The notes beneath the pieces were generated by a model that saw nothing but the letters and a program-made list of their open reading frames with translations, did not search any database and was not told the origin of the DNA. Below, piece by piece: positions 38,001-61,716 of a stretch of DNA of 64,000 nucleotides (positions are counted from its first letter, which is position 1; each line of letters starts with the position of its first letter). The position numbers were made by a program, and so were the translations under genes. This stretch comes from Pelecanus crispus (Eukaryota; Chordata; Aves; Pelecaniformes; Pelecanidae): assembly GCF_030463565.1 (NCBI RefSeq), contig NC_134643.1, forward strand, positions 219,098,583 through 219,162,582. Reading direction: 5' to 3'.

Positions 38001-39745
38001 TTACATTTCTCAAGTGACGACATTCTTCAAGGCCAGATGATGATTGTTGCTCAGTCTGCAAACTGTACTCAAATATTTTTTAATTAAAGTTTTCGAAAGT
38101 TATTTTTAAAGTGTGGAGGAAAGATCGTGATGTAGTCTTAATGTATTTATCTTAATTTAAAAGAACCTTGTTTGACTGTCACTAGGCTCTCGACGTTCAT
38201 GTGTTCAGTAAATTGTTGCAATAACCTCATTTATCTCTGTTACTCCAATAACTTTTCAGAGCTGTGAAATTTGCCAAGAGCAATTTGAACAGTATTGGGA
38301 TGAGGAAGAGGAAGAGTGGCACCTGAAGAATGCTATCAGAGTAGATGAAAAGGTAATCTGATCTTATTTACATGTGATACTTATTTATAGTAAAAAAAAC
38401 CCAAAGAATTATAGCAAAAAAATTGGGAGAGCCAAGTGCTTTTTCTCTCCTGAAGGATTCCCCTGGTTAGTTTTACTGGCTTCCAAGTACATAAATATCT
38501 AAACCTTTGGAAATGCATCAAGTCCTGGTATCATTAGTATAGGCTCACTTGCCTTTCCTTATACTGCAGTGCTAAAAGAAGAATGAATGTCTCTGTATAT
38601 GGTGTAGATATTGGTTCATTTATTTCTGTAAGCAGTTGTACACAAATAATTTCCAACGCTTACAGGCTTCTGTAATTCCCAGTGCTTGCCAGGCTTCTGT
38701 ATGGTAACTTTTCCTAAATAAACATACACAAAATGTTTTCCTGGTTATATTTGACACCATACTTGGCCTGTTCATGCCATTGTTTTTCTAGACAAATTGT
38801 GTGATATGTATAATTGACACTATTCTGTTCATAAGCAGTGATCCAGCTATAGTTTATATATTTAAATCTATAACAATTCTTTTTCAGATTTACCATCCAT
38901 CTTGCTATGAAGATTACCAAAACGTAAGTGAATCCTTCATGTCTTTTTGAAGCATTTTGCTTTCGGTTTGTTTGCTTGATCTCTGACCTTGCAGGGAGCA
39001 GATGTGTTCAGAATGTGCTGTTTCTCTTGCCTATGACTAGCCAAAGACCTGAAGGCCTTGGGCATGGCAAGGTTATAATACAGAATTAGCTAAGATGTAT
39101 TTCTTGTTGTGATGTACCGTGACAGCTTGTGTGTCATACACAACTAAAGCAAAACCATGGTTTGAAAATGTGTCATGCATTTTGTTGAGTAACCTGCATA
39201 ATCTTAGGAATTTGCAAAAACGGAGTAAATAGGTGTTGCTGTGTGTTACATTTTTAATGCTTTGGGAGTTACAGTTCCCCTCTGGGGATGGTGGGGAAAG
39301 TTTATGGTAATGCATTAAGCACTTCATCACTGCTTGGATGATACCTTTTCAAAGGTAATGGTGAAAACGTAATGCTATTAAAGAATAAATTTGTCGTCTT
39401 ACGATCTTGATAAAGTAGAAGTTTGGATTTTGAGTGCCTGACTATCAACATGTTTGCATTTTGAAAAAAAGGGATAAGAAGCTAAAAATGGTTATTTTAA
39501 TGTGTATTAATGCTACATTGACTTTCCCTTTGCAGACATCATCATTTGATTGCACACCATCTCCCAGCAAGACTCCTGTAGAAAATCCACTAAATATAAT
39601 GTTGAACATTGTTAAACAAGAAACACAGGAGTCCTGTGACTCACCTAAGGTCAAAGAAGAACCTGATGATACCCCTACTGCCTGTGCAGAAGAGAGCACA
39701 CCTGCATCTACAGATATTAAAACAGAACCCGAAGAGTCGGTTTAA
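19820..39745 (+). CDS. PCF11: PCF11, cleavage and polyadenylation factor II subunit (16 coding exons)
   Basis: Coding exons: 19820-20008, 24888-25013, 27324-27512, 27928-28119, 28965-30073, 30342-30531, 30626-31268, 31355-32850, 34211-34298, 35020-35139, 35657-35765, 36366-36549, 37030-37185, 38260-38352, 38888-38923, 39536-39745. All introns are GT-AG, phases agree, and the joined frame has 1,709 codons plus stop (human about 1,555). Order along the protein: N-terminal CTD-interacting domain (~14-142), Gln/Leu helical segment (~190-232), Lys/Arg/Ser-rich region with SR-like stretches, FEGP repeats in exon 8, Cys/His zinc finger (exon 12), CLP1-binding-type segment (exon 13), second zinc-binding module (exons 14-15), acidic tail. 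In the nucleus PCF11 binds Ser2-phosphorylated RNA polymerase II CTD and CLP1, driving 3' cleavage and termination. The extra length lies partly in the FEGP repeats. The start ATG has A at -3 and matches the family N terminus. Confidence 0.97.
21755..21900 (-). mobile_element. Ancient CR1/L3-like LINE remnant
   Basis: The stretch with TTCCAGTCTAGTTTTAAATG and the CCTTGGGGAGGTGACCTCAT block resembles, in reverse complement, the conserved 3' region of old CR1/L3 elements that encodes the 'W-x-x-LP-x-EVV-x-SP' end of the polyprotein. It is strongly diverged, so the assignment is tentative. Confidence 0.45.
22178..22275 (+). terminator. PCF11: Intronic poly(A) signal cluster in PCF11 intron 1
   Basis: AATAAA occurs at 22,178-22,183 and 22,222-22,227, followed within about 40 nt by U- and GU-rich sequence (GTATTTGTCTTTTTATTT). 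That is the layout of a working vertebrate poly(A) site. Known of the family: vertebrate PCF11 limits its own level by premature cleavage and polyadenylation in intron 1. Identity of this cluster as that site is inference. Confidence 0.6.
24888..25013 (+). CDS. PCF11: PCF11 exon 2: core of CTD-interacting domain
   Basis: 42 codons, phase 0 at both ends. It encodes APASEKLPVMYLMDSIVKNV and the following VGREYLTAF helices, the most conserved part of the CTD-binding fold. A 209-codon open frame on the opposite strand is treated as a shadow. Confidence 0.97.
25014..27323 (+). other. PCF11: PCF11 intron 2
   Basis: AT-rich intron of 2.3 kb with T- and A-runs near 26,587 and 26,830. I see no repeat family, RNA gene or alternative exon in it. 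Confidence 0.7.
27324..27512 (+). CDS. PCF11: PCF11 exon 3: end of CTD-interacting domain
   Basis: 63 codons, phase 0. It includes VDENTRKSLFKLRSTWDDIF and the following linker with DPAWPIKPLPPNVN. Acceptor TTTTAG|GTG and donor TCG|GTAAGT are both strong. Confidence 0.97.
27928..28119 (+). CDS. PCF11: PCF11 exon 4: Thr/Pro linker and Gln/Leu helix
   Basis: 64 codons, phase 0. A Thr/Ser/Pro-rich stretch is followed by a long Gln/Lys/Leu/Glu helix (LTQEQLIRQQLLAKQKQLLE onward), probably coiled coil. Confidence 0.96.
28120..28964 (+). other. PCF11: PCF11 intron 4
   Basis: 845-bp AT-rich intron with acceptor TTTCAG|GCT. An open frame from 28,842 runs through the acceptor into exon 5, but the upstream part is intronic because exon 4 joins in phase at 28,965. 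Introns 3 (27,513-27,927), 5 (30,074-30,341), 6 (30,532-30,625) and 7 (31,269-31,354) are short and unremarkable. Confidence 0.8.
28965..30073 (+). CDS. PCF11: PCF11 exon 5: large charged, SR-like region
   Basis: 1,109 nt, ending in phase 2. Low-complexity protein rich in Lys, Glu, Ser and Arg. It contains three NRDPRL or KRDPRL-type motifs and a basic RS-like segment (SSSRKRSRSRSPKARSPS). It is probably disordered. Similar composition and motif order occur in human PCF11. Confidence 0.96.
30342..30531 (+). CDS. PCF11: PCF11 exon 6
   Basis: 190 nt. Its first base completes the Asn codon split with exon 5; it ends in phase 0. It encodes the linker with KGILSPRAPKQQHRLSVDAN and LQIPKELTSASKRELL. 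Confidence 0.95.
30626..31268 (+). CDS. PCF11: PCF11 exon 7: conserved central region
   Basis: 643 nt, ending in phase 1 within GQAG. It encodes a helical block (SGEITQDEFLMVAHQIRQLF) and the conserved KKPLLSDAELTYYEHKAKL and RLDLLDPDDILDYHLPDAL segments. The donor G|GTACGT joins GGT with exon 8. Reading through gives a short tail and a stop at 31,300. Confidence 0.95.
31355..32850 (+). CDS. PCF11: PCF11 exon 8: FEGP-repeat region
   Basis: 1,496 nt, phase 0 end at CAG|GTAAGA. After GVREEPRSPFSERFKRTRYE the protein becomes a Gly/Pro-rich array with about eleven FEGP and four FDGP motifs, mostly preceded by Arg (RFEG). FEGP repeats are a known vertebrate PCF11 feature. At 31,939-32,217 the DNA itself is a tandem repeat with a 60-bp unit. 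Confidence 0.96.
31939..32217 (+). repeat. PCF11: Coding minisatellite inside PCF11 exon 8
   Basis: Four consecutive 60-bp units (31,939-31,998, 31,999-32,058, 32,059-32,118, 32,119-32,178) encode 20-residue repeats starting GGLRFEGPH. A shortened 39-bp unit (32,179-32,217) follows, with a partly matching one after it. The period is a multiple of three, so copy-number change would keep the frame. Confidence 0.9.
32851..34210 (+). other. PCF11: PCF11 intron 8
   Basis: 1.36-kb AT-rich intron with no recognisable repeat or RNA gene. Short open frames (for example 33,341-33,565) lack splice support or similarity to the protein. Confidence 0.7.
34211..34298 (+). CDS. PCF11: PCF11 exon 9
   Basis: 88 nt, ending in phase 1. 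It encodes VSLMSAQPGPYGQGQQYLPN and a short continuation. Acceptor TTTTACAG and donor G|GTGTGT. Confidence 0.92.
34299..35019 (+). other. PCF11: PCF11 intron 9
   Basis: 721 bp with a polypyrimidine tract and TTTCCCTAG acceptor. Nothing else is seen. A 117-codon minus-strand open frame at its 3' end is unsupported. Confidence 0.7.
35020..35139 (+). CDS. PCF11: PCF11 exon 10
   Basis: 120 nt. It encodes a short conserved helical motif (QLDVNELFAKLLSTGILKLS), shared with other termination-factor homologues. It ends with one base of a Gln codon completed in exon 11. Confidence 0.94.
35140..35656 (+). other. PCF11: PCF11 intron 10
   Basis: 517 bp of AT-rich intron. No feature seen besides splice signals. 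Confidence 0.7.
35657..35765 (+). CDS. PCF11: PCF11 exon 11: acidic segment
   Basis: 109 nt. An acidic stretch (EEEDDDQNEDQNVPDLTNFT) leads into VEELRQ. The donor is CA|GTGCGT, splitting the Gln codon. Intron 11 (35,766-36,365) shows nothing further. Confidence 0.94.
36366..36549 (+). CDS. PCF11: PCF11 exon 12: first zinc finger
   Basis: 184 nt, phase 0 end. It encodes RYDSVINRLYTGIQCYSCGM and a Cys2-His2-type arrangement: CYSC, then HLDWHY. This is the first of two zinc-binding modules that flank the CLP1-interacting segment. Intron 12 (36,550-37,029) holds only T-rich sequence. Confidence 0.96.
37030..37185 (+). CDS. PCF11: PCF11 exon 13: CLP1-interaction segment
   Basis: 52 codons, phase 0. 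It contains DWIEFEEIADLEERAKSQFF, the helical stretch between the zinc modules. By homology with yeast and human Pcf11 it contacts CLP1. Confidence 0.95.
37186..38259 (+). other. PCF11: PCF11 intron 13
   Basis: 1.07-kb intron, AT-rich, no recognised feature. Confidence 0.7.
38260..38352 (+). CDS. PCF11: PCF11 exon 14: second zinc module, first half
   Basis: 31 codons, phase 0. SCEICQEQFEQYWDEEEEEW supplies the first Cys pair of the C-terminal zinc-binding module. Intron 14 (38,353-38,887) is featureless. Confidence 0.96.
38888..38923 (+). CDS. PCF11: PCF11 exon 15: micro-exon, second zinc module
   Basis: Only 36 nt (12 codons, IYHPSCYEDYQN), phase 0. It supplies the His and Cys that complete the second zinc-binding module. 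Acceptor TTTTCAG and donor AAC|GTAAGT. Intron 15 (38,924-39,535) is featureless. Confidence 0.94.
39536..39745 (+). CDS. PCF11: PCF11 exon 16: C-terminal tail and stop
   Basis: 69 codons plus TAA. It encodes TSSFDCTPSPSKTPVENPLN and an acidic tail with KVKEEPDD and IKTEPEE sequences resembling SUMO acceptor sites (psi-K-x-E). It ends ESV like the human protein. Confidence 0.96.
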   Translation, partial: TSSFDCTPSPSKTPVENPLNIMLNIVKQETQESCDSPKVKEEPDDTPTACAEESTPASTDIKTEPEESV

Positions 39746-40750
39746 ATAAACTGAGGTATGAATTTTTTTTTACAGAAGAGCTGCTGTGTTAACTCTAGAA
39801 GGCAAATACTTTTTATATGAAATAAAATTGTTCAACTGAGGCAGGGCCTCAACTACTGTTTGGTTAATAAATACATTTTTGTATTTGAATTTCTTATTGC
39901 CTGCACAGTTTCAGGTATCATTGTGTGAAAGTTCTGTAGATGCGTGAAAATTTAATGGAATGAAACAGTATATGTAAAAATGTACAATTTTCACTTGTGG
40001 AAATGTAAATTATAAATAAAAGATATTTTTGCTATATACGGAGTGTAATGTTTATGCACACCATCGAACAAAGACAGTGTTTCTGTACTTTTTTCAGTTT
40101 AAATGGAATAAAAAGAACTTTTGCTCAGTAAGATTCAGAAAAGTGAAAGAAAATAACTTCCTTCAGTTATCCCATAGGTGGGTTATCAAGGGAAGCAGTG
40201 CAGGAACTTCTCAGACTGACAACCCTAGATTTCTTTTCTTTTTAAACTTATTTGAACAAACTTACGTATCCAGAGATTTAAAACGAATAAAAAAAAAAAG
40301 AAAACCAAAAAAACCCACCCAAAAAGACAGTTCTGGGTAGAAGGGGAAAATTTAACAAACCAACTGGAGTGCTTGATTGTGAACACAAGTGCCAGCGAAC
40401 AATTAACAAACCAGGATGCCTGGTAGTTAAGACATTTTTAATGATTTTTTTTTTTCTGTTAGTCGAACACTTAAGAATTTAATACAGCTGAACAAACTTT
40501 TCTTTACGTTACAGGGGGGAATGAATGTAAGAATGCTCATTTGAAACATGGTTAACTTTTTTTTTTTGTTGTTGCTTATGACTGGACTTAGATGGTAAAC
40601 CAGATATCCTGAGATGTTAATATTTCTTAAATGTAATAAATAAAATTAAGCATATATTTGAGTGTGGGTCTCTTCCTTTCAGTAATGGGTTTGTGTGGCT
40701 GGCATGTTTGTGGGATTGGAAATAAATAATACAGTTGTGTGTCTTAGGAC
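39746..40750 (+). terminator. PCF11: PCF11 3'UTR with several poly(A) signals
   Basis: AATAAA occurs at 39,821, 39,866, 40,015, 40,107, 40,635, 40,639 and 40,721. The sites at 40,015, 40,635/40,639 and 40,721 are followed by GU-rich sequence (for example GAGTGTGGGTCT at 40,661), so alternative 3' ends of about 0.3 and 0.9-1.0 kb are likely. Which is used cannot be read from sequence. Confidence 0.7.
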
Positions 40751-41289
40751 AATGTGCATTCTATGTTTTATGCACTCTGCCATGCTAGTGCATGTTTTTA
40801 AAGCTGCTGGGAGCAAGACATAAGCACTACAGGTCAAAGAGCAGTGTCACAGTCCTAGTGTATTCTTGTAGTGAGGATACTTGGGAGATCAGAATTCACC
40901 CTTAGTGTATGACATAAGTAGAAATAATCAGCTGTGAAGGTGATTTTGCTGTTGGCTGCAATACCTCGTCCCATCTTCACGGCCAGGCTTCAAGCAGCTT
41001 TTAAGATGTGAATAATTCCTTGACTCTCGTATTAAGGTTGTAGCTGTAGTTGTGAGCGAGCCCTGTTCTACATGTCAACCTTAAAAATACCTTTCAATTG
41101 GAGAAAGTCTAGAGGAACAAATAGTTAGGAGATTGCTCAGGGGTAGGTCTGTGCATGTGGTGGTGTGTGCGGTTGCTGGCTGTGCCGAAGGGAGTTGCTC
41201 CCCTGTTACTTGTTGCAACTTTTTGGAACAGGGGATGTAGGCTTGGCCCCATTGACACTTTGTGTCCTGGAATACTGTAAACTTCTCTT

Positions 41290-41435
41290 AGATCATCCAA
41301 ATGGAAATTCAGAGGAGACTGAGCAGAGATGTGGTGTCTTTAAATATGTAGAAGGCTGTTAGAAAAAGGGAACAAATTATTCCGTCGAGTAGGGATAGAG
41401 CAAACTATAATAAGTTGCAGCGGGAGGATTTATGG
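41290..41435 (+). mobile_element. Old diverged CR1 LINE fragment
   Basis: The order of blocks (GAGGAGACTGAGCAGAGATG, then TTTAAATATGTAGAAGG, a GAACAAATTATTCC-type stretch, then GCAGCGGGAGG) follows the CR1 3' region that encodes EKRRLRGDL and the downstream CQGR motif. It is heavily mutated and lacks a 3' tail. Confidence 0.5.
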
Positions 41436-41479
41436 CCGCTTTCTAATGACAAGGACAGTTGCACTGTAAATGGACCCTG

Positions 41480-42850
41480 CTTGGTGCAGGTAATTATCAG
41501 TGCACACCTGGAGCTGCCGGGGGGGCTCATCCGGCCTGCAAGCAGGGCTCCGGAACGCAGGGTGCTTGCTTTCACCCCATCAAAGGAGCCAGGGCGCCGG
41601 CTGGTTTCGGCTAAGGGGGGTGAGGAGCGGGACTGTGTAACTGCAGGGGAAAACCATCCCCCTCGTACCCTGTGAACACCGTAGCGCAGGGAGAGGGTTA
41701 AGCGCGTCCAAATCGTGCCTGGAGTCTGCTTACCCCGCAGAGAGCACAAACAGGTTCAACGCCTCTTGGTCAGTACTTCACGGATGGTTTCAGAGATGAG
41801 ATACTGATTTGTTACGCTTCTCCCTGGGGAATGCCGCGGGGACGCTTGCCCGGGGCTGCCAAAAAAGGTGTCAAGAAGGTGCTAAAAAGCACCACCCGGC
41901 AATGCAAGTTCCCTCCTGCCACCCTCCCCCTCGTGCGCTACAGCCATCCCCAGGCACCTGTACCGCAGCTCACCGGGACGAGCCCCGCCTCCGCTGCCGG
42001 GCAGCGCCCCCCTCCCCCCCCGTTCCCTCCCTCCCCCCCGGGGGGCAGCGGGCTCCGCCGCCCCGGGCCCGCGCTCTGCCCTCGCCCCCCGAGGCGCCGC
42101 GGCCGCCCCTGGCCGCCGCCCCGCCCGCCATTTTCCTCCCGCCGCCGCCTCCTCCCCCCGGGGACGGCGGGCCCGGGGGAAGCGCACGCCGTGCCCATGG
42201 CAACCCCTCTGCGGCGTCGGGCGCGGAGAGAGGGAGGAGGAAGAGGAGGAGGAGGAGGAGGAGGAGGAGGAGGAGGGCCCGGGTGCGGGTGCGGCGAGCG
42301 AGGCAGGCTCCCGGCGAGCGCGGCGGGGCCCCGGCCGCTCCTGCTGCGAGGGGCCGCCGTGCCAGCGCCGCCACCGCGCCGCCTCCGCCCCCGGCCGGTG
42401 AGACTGCCTCGCCCGCGCTCCTCCTTCCCCCTTCCCTTCCCCGAGGCCCGGCGGCAGCCGGTACCTGCGGCCCCACGGCGACGCCTGCCCCGCCGGCACC
42501 GTGCGGGGAAAGCCCCCGGGGCGGCGGCGCCGCGGCGCTCCCTCGGCTCCCGATTTATCTCCCCCGAAATCCTCAGTCTGTGACATGGGGCTGCGGCGGC
42601 ACCGCCGCAAAAGTACCGAGATGGCTCGGCACTGGCCCAACGCGCGGGGCAAGGCGGCACAGCGGCCCTGCCCCCCGTCAGCCGGCCGGGCCTGCGCCGC
42701 CCAGGGCGGCCGCGTTACCCCCGCACGGGGCCCGCAGCCGGCCGGGGCCGGCAGCCTCCCCTCGGCCCCTTGAGCGGCTGCCAGGACGCGCCGCGCAGCG
42801 CTGCCTTTGTGCCTTACGGAAATACCTGAAAGTCTAAAATTGTGCCCCCC
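41480..42850 (+). promoter_or_regulatory. ANKRD42: CpG island, probable ANKRD42 promoter
   Basis: A sharp GC- and CpG-rich block about 1.7 kb after the PCF11 stop and 2.3 kb before the first sure ANKRD42 exon. CCGCCATTTT at 42,125-42,134 is a YY1-type element like that in the PCF11 promoter. GCCG|GTGAGA at 42,398 is the best splice donor in the island. Very long open frames on both strands (240-342 codons) are Pro/Arg/Gly-rich products of stop-poor GC sequence. Confidence 0.65.
42233..42276 (+). repeat. GGA-rich trinucleotide tract
   Basis: A purine tract of GGA/AGA repeats (about 14 units, mostly GGA) in the CpG island. It lies between the YY1-type motif and the GTGAGA donor, so perhaps in the ANKRD42 5'UTR. 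Such tracts are length-variable and can form unusual DNA structures. Confidence 0.85.
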
Positions 42851-45162
42851 CGTGCCGAGCCGTATTCTGCGCTTAACGTCTGTAACGATTTCAGGCCGGG
42901 TGCTCATCTCAAAATACTTCCTGAAGTTTTTCTACAAAGGACTTTCAGAATGTCCAATGAGCGTTTGATGACAGTTCCAATAAAAAATTGCGCTGAAATC
43001 ATGGAACCTGTCCTTCGCGCTTAAAATCAACGTATTTTGCGCAGAATTCGCGTTAACAGCTGTTTGCTGAACTTCAGTCCCAGGGCAGCTGCCTTCGGCT
43101 CGTTGGCGGTGGCCTGCACCAAGAAGCCACGCAGCAGCGCTTGGTGTCCATCTCCGTGCAGCTGTAGGTTTCCAGAGGGAGACAAAATCCGCTCTGCCGG
43201 TGGGCCTTGCCGTTTGCTTTTCTTCTGGATAAAAACAAACAAAAAAATGGATTACCTTGAACTTGCTGCACTGGAACATTGTGTTAAACACGTAAGTAGT
43301 TTGGCAAATAGCGCGATTGGCCAGATCTTCCTCTGCTGTAAGTCTGTATAATTGCGCTGAAGTCTGCAAGCCTCACTCGGCATAATGAGAAATGGCTCCC
43401 TTGTGGGAAAATTATCTCCTAGTGATACTGTTTCTTTAAAAAAAACCCTCAAACCACAAAGCATGCTTAAATATTCTTTGGAAACATGAACTAGATGACC
43501 TCCTGAGGTCCCTTCCAACCTGAGTTATTCCGTGTTTCTGTGCTGCTGCTGTTTGTTCACGCAGAATTTTGCAGGATGGAGTCCCAGTTCCAAACTGAAG
43601 CCGCGTTGTGCAGGGCAGCGATACAGCCTGCTGGGCTGGGGGAGGTGGAAGTGGAGTGATCCGCAGCCACGAGACCAAGTGGTGTGTTACAGCACAGGGT
43701 GTGTTACTGTCAGCCGGGATTACTGAAACAGCTTCAGCCCGCTTTTCCTCTCTGTAGCAACCCCAGATCTGCCTGAGCACTACTATCACGCTTCAGATTA
43801 CATGAAAATAGGCACTGGTGAACTGTGAAGGCTGTTGTTTTTCATCATATTTAGTGCTTTTTTTACACATCACAAAGATTGTCATGCAACCTCTCATTTA
43901 TATTCTTTGATTCTTTTATCTCAAATTGCATAACAGTTTTAATTAGTACTACCGTTTCTTCTCCACAGGCAGAGAAGCTGAGGCACTAATACCTTAAGAC
44001 TTGCATTTTCATGCTCGCTTGACTTGCAAAACAGCAGCCCACCTCTTCAAGACTCCTAACAGCGTGAAATCTAATGAAACGGTGTTAGTGCATTGTGCTA
44101 CTGGAATGATGACTACTCTAGAAGGTGATTACTAATTGGTTTAGGTTCCCTTTATGCTTGACTATCTGGAGTTAGCCCCCTCAGCCATTAGATCTACTTA
44201 CACCACTTATTTCTGTTTACAAGTTTTGGCAAGATATCAAGATGTTGCAAGGGGGATTGGGTATCTAACTCCCATTGTTTCCAGTCACATAGTTAGTCGG
44301 TGGAAAGCCCTGAAGGAGAAGACAGGTTATTTGATCCCATGGCCTGGTGATGGATTTTTTTTTTTCCCTGACTCCACTGCTGCTACATGTGCCACTGAAG
44401 TCAATGAAAATGTTACTGACTTTGGTGGGAGCAAAATATCAGGCTGCTAATGGGGAGCTGTGACAGAGCAATGCTGTAGTTCTAGAAAGACAGCAATGCG
44501 GGATTACTAACATGATGTATAAAGAACTGTTTTTCTACAGCAGCTTTAGTTTTGACATCAGCTTGTCCTGCAGCTGATCCCTGTAGCTCCGTCAAGAGCA
44601 GGTACATGGTATGCTCACCTGGTGAAGGCTCCGGTGCCCTCCAGTGTGGTACGCAGTGCTGTGCCAAGTCCTTAGGCAGCAGCAGCAGGAGCGTGGCCAT
44701 GTGGAGCACCTGGGAAGCGATGGCTGAGAGCTTGTTTGCCCAAGTGCAAAGCCTCCCTGGTGTCATACCTGAAAATGTGATTAATGAAAGAATTTGTGAT
44801 GCCCACAGTTTTGGAAGAGAGCCAGCGTTGGGGTGGACGTGCTCCAGCATTTGCATACATAGATGGAGGAGCTCTCCTTCCTGTGCTTCTTGTCATCTTT
44901 CTTCTGGGTCTTACTCTCTTGGGCCCTTTTCTGGGGCTGGAGGAGGTATGGCTGTCTCAGGTTTTTGCATATTGCTCTGTTTCTGACAAACAGAAGTGAC
45001 TTAGGATTCCTGCTGATACGAATCTCAGTCTCATAGGTTACTCCCAACGTTTTGGTTGGTTCCTGTGAAGCTGACACCCTGATGTTTCTTTGATTCATCG
45101 CTTATTTTCTATCTCTTAAATGTTACTGAACTGACTAATGCCCTTTTATTATTCCTCACTAG
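42851..45162 (+). other. ANKRD42: Region between ANKRD42 promoter and first sure exon
   Basis: Presumed ANKRD42 intron 1. An ATG at 43,247 starts 15 codons ending in a good donor (CAC|GTAAGT at 43,292), but no acceptor-like tract lies before it. It also holds an old CR1 tail (43,478-43,537). A branch-point-like CTGACTAAT and pyrimidine tract precede the exon at 45,163. Confidence 0.6.
43478..43537 (+). mobile_element. Old CR1 LINE 3' tail
   Basis: About 60 bp matching an older CR1 3' end: GAACTAGATGACCTCCTGAG, then CCCTTCCAACCTGAG and a degenerate ATTCCGTGTTTCT tail. It differs from the younger copies (GGACTGGATGATCTTAAAGG), so it belongs to a different, older subfamily. Confidence 0.75.
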
Positions 45163-60422
<15,260 letters not shown>

Positions 60423-61089
60423 GTGAGTGCCACATGAACTCCCCCAAGATGTGAGACAGAGGCTACTGCCCGTTGCTTGCGCACATCTGTTCTCACTAAG
60501 CTTCCCAGGCATGGTGCTAGGAAATGCTGGGGTAAATGTGCTAGCAGCTTTTAGCTTGGCACACTGAAGTAAGCAGTAGCCTTTGTCACGTCCTGACAGT
60601 GTCTCTGCTGTGAAAGGATATCAGTTTCTCTTTGTACCCTGGCAGAGAAGCACTGATATTCTTCATCTTCATATTAACAACAGGGAGTGGACTGATCCCT
60701 GAGTACTTCCACGCTGCATGTGCAGTGACTGACGGTCCATCTTGGCTGGTAGCTGGTAGCTGAGACTGGACTGGCGCTTCAGGAGAGGTCGTGTCACCAC
60801 CGAAAGGGTTACTGGGCCTGTGGGGGCATTGAGATCGCAACCCTGGCTTTGTAGGATTCTGTAATACACAAGGATGCAGAGGCTTTTATCCTCTAAATTT
60901 CTCTATTACCAATTGCCACAAATACCACAAAAACCATCACCAGCAAGTATACTGCCACAAAATCACCACTAGCAAGTATACCTATGATTAATAAAGTGGA
61001 TATAAATATATGTATATCAAGCTATTACAAAATACTATTAGCAATCAATAATACAGTATCAATCAATAGTATGGTAACAATCAATAGTA
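60423..61089 (+). other. Intronic or downstream sequence with short AT-rich repeats
   Basis: From about 60,910 the sequence contains loosely repeated short units: two copies of an AGCAAGTATACx(T) block (near 60,943 and 60,973) and several copies of ATCAATAGTA between about 61,037 and 61,088. No gene is recognised. Confidence 0.55.
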
Positions 61090-61716
61090 AGCATCCTGGC
61101 TTGTATCAGGAATAGTGTGGCCAGCAGGAGCAGGGAGGTGATTGTGCCCCTGTACTCGGCGCTGCTGAGGCCGCACCTGGAATACTGTGTCCAGTTTTGG
61201 GCCCCTCACTACAAGAAAGACATTGAGGTGCTGGAGCGTGTCCAGAGAAGGGCAACAAGGCTGGGGAAGGGTCTGGAGCACAGGCCTTATGAGGAGCGGC
61301 TGAGGGAACTGGGGTTGTTTAGCCTGGAGAAGAGGAGGCTGAGGGGAGACCTTATCGCTCTCTACAACTCCCTGAAAGGAGGTTGTAGTGAGGTGGGTGT
61401 TGGTCTCTTCTCCCAAGTAGTTAGCGATAGGATGAGAGGAAATGGGCTCAAGCTGTGCCAGGGGAGGTTTAGGTTGGATATTAGGAAAAATTTCTTTACG
61501 GAAAGGGTAGTCAAGCATTGGAAGAGGCTGCCCAGAGATGTGGTGAAGTCACCATGCCTGGAGGTGTTCAAAAAACGGGTAGATGTGGCACTTTGGGACA
61601 TGGTTTAGTCTAGTCTACCCTTGATTGGTTTAGAGTGGACTTGGTAGTGTAGGTTAATGGTTGGACTGGATGATCTTAAAGGTCTTTCCCAACCTAAACG
61701 ATTCTATGATTCTATG
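61090..61716 (+). mobile_element. CR1 LINE, 5'-truncated
   Basis: 627 bp covering the CR1 C-terminal region ([20 protein letters not shown] to [12 protein letters not shown], stop at 61,608), 3'UTR and tail. The frame is open for 163 codons from 61,117. Flanks on both sides contain AATCAATAGTA, so it landed inside a short repetitive tract; a target-site duplication cannot be told from the repeat. Confidence 0.93.

Noticed and set aside
41809-42907. Open frames of 240-342 codons on both strands in the second CpG island
   Set aside because: Overlapping frames on both strands are all open because the sequence is stop-poor. The products are low-complexity Pro/Arg/Gly. A short part could be ANKRD42 exon 1 but not these full frames.
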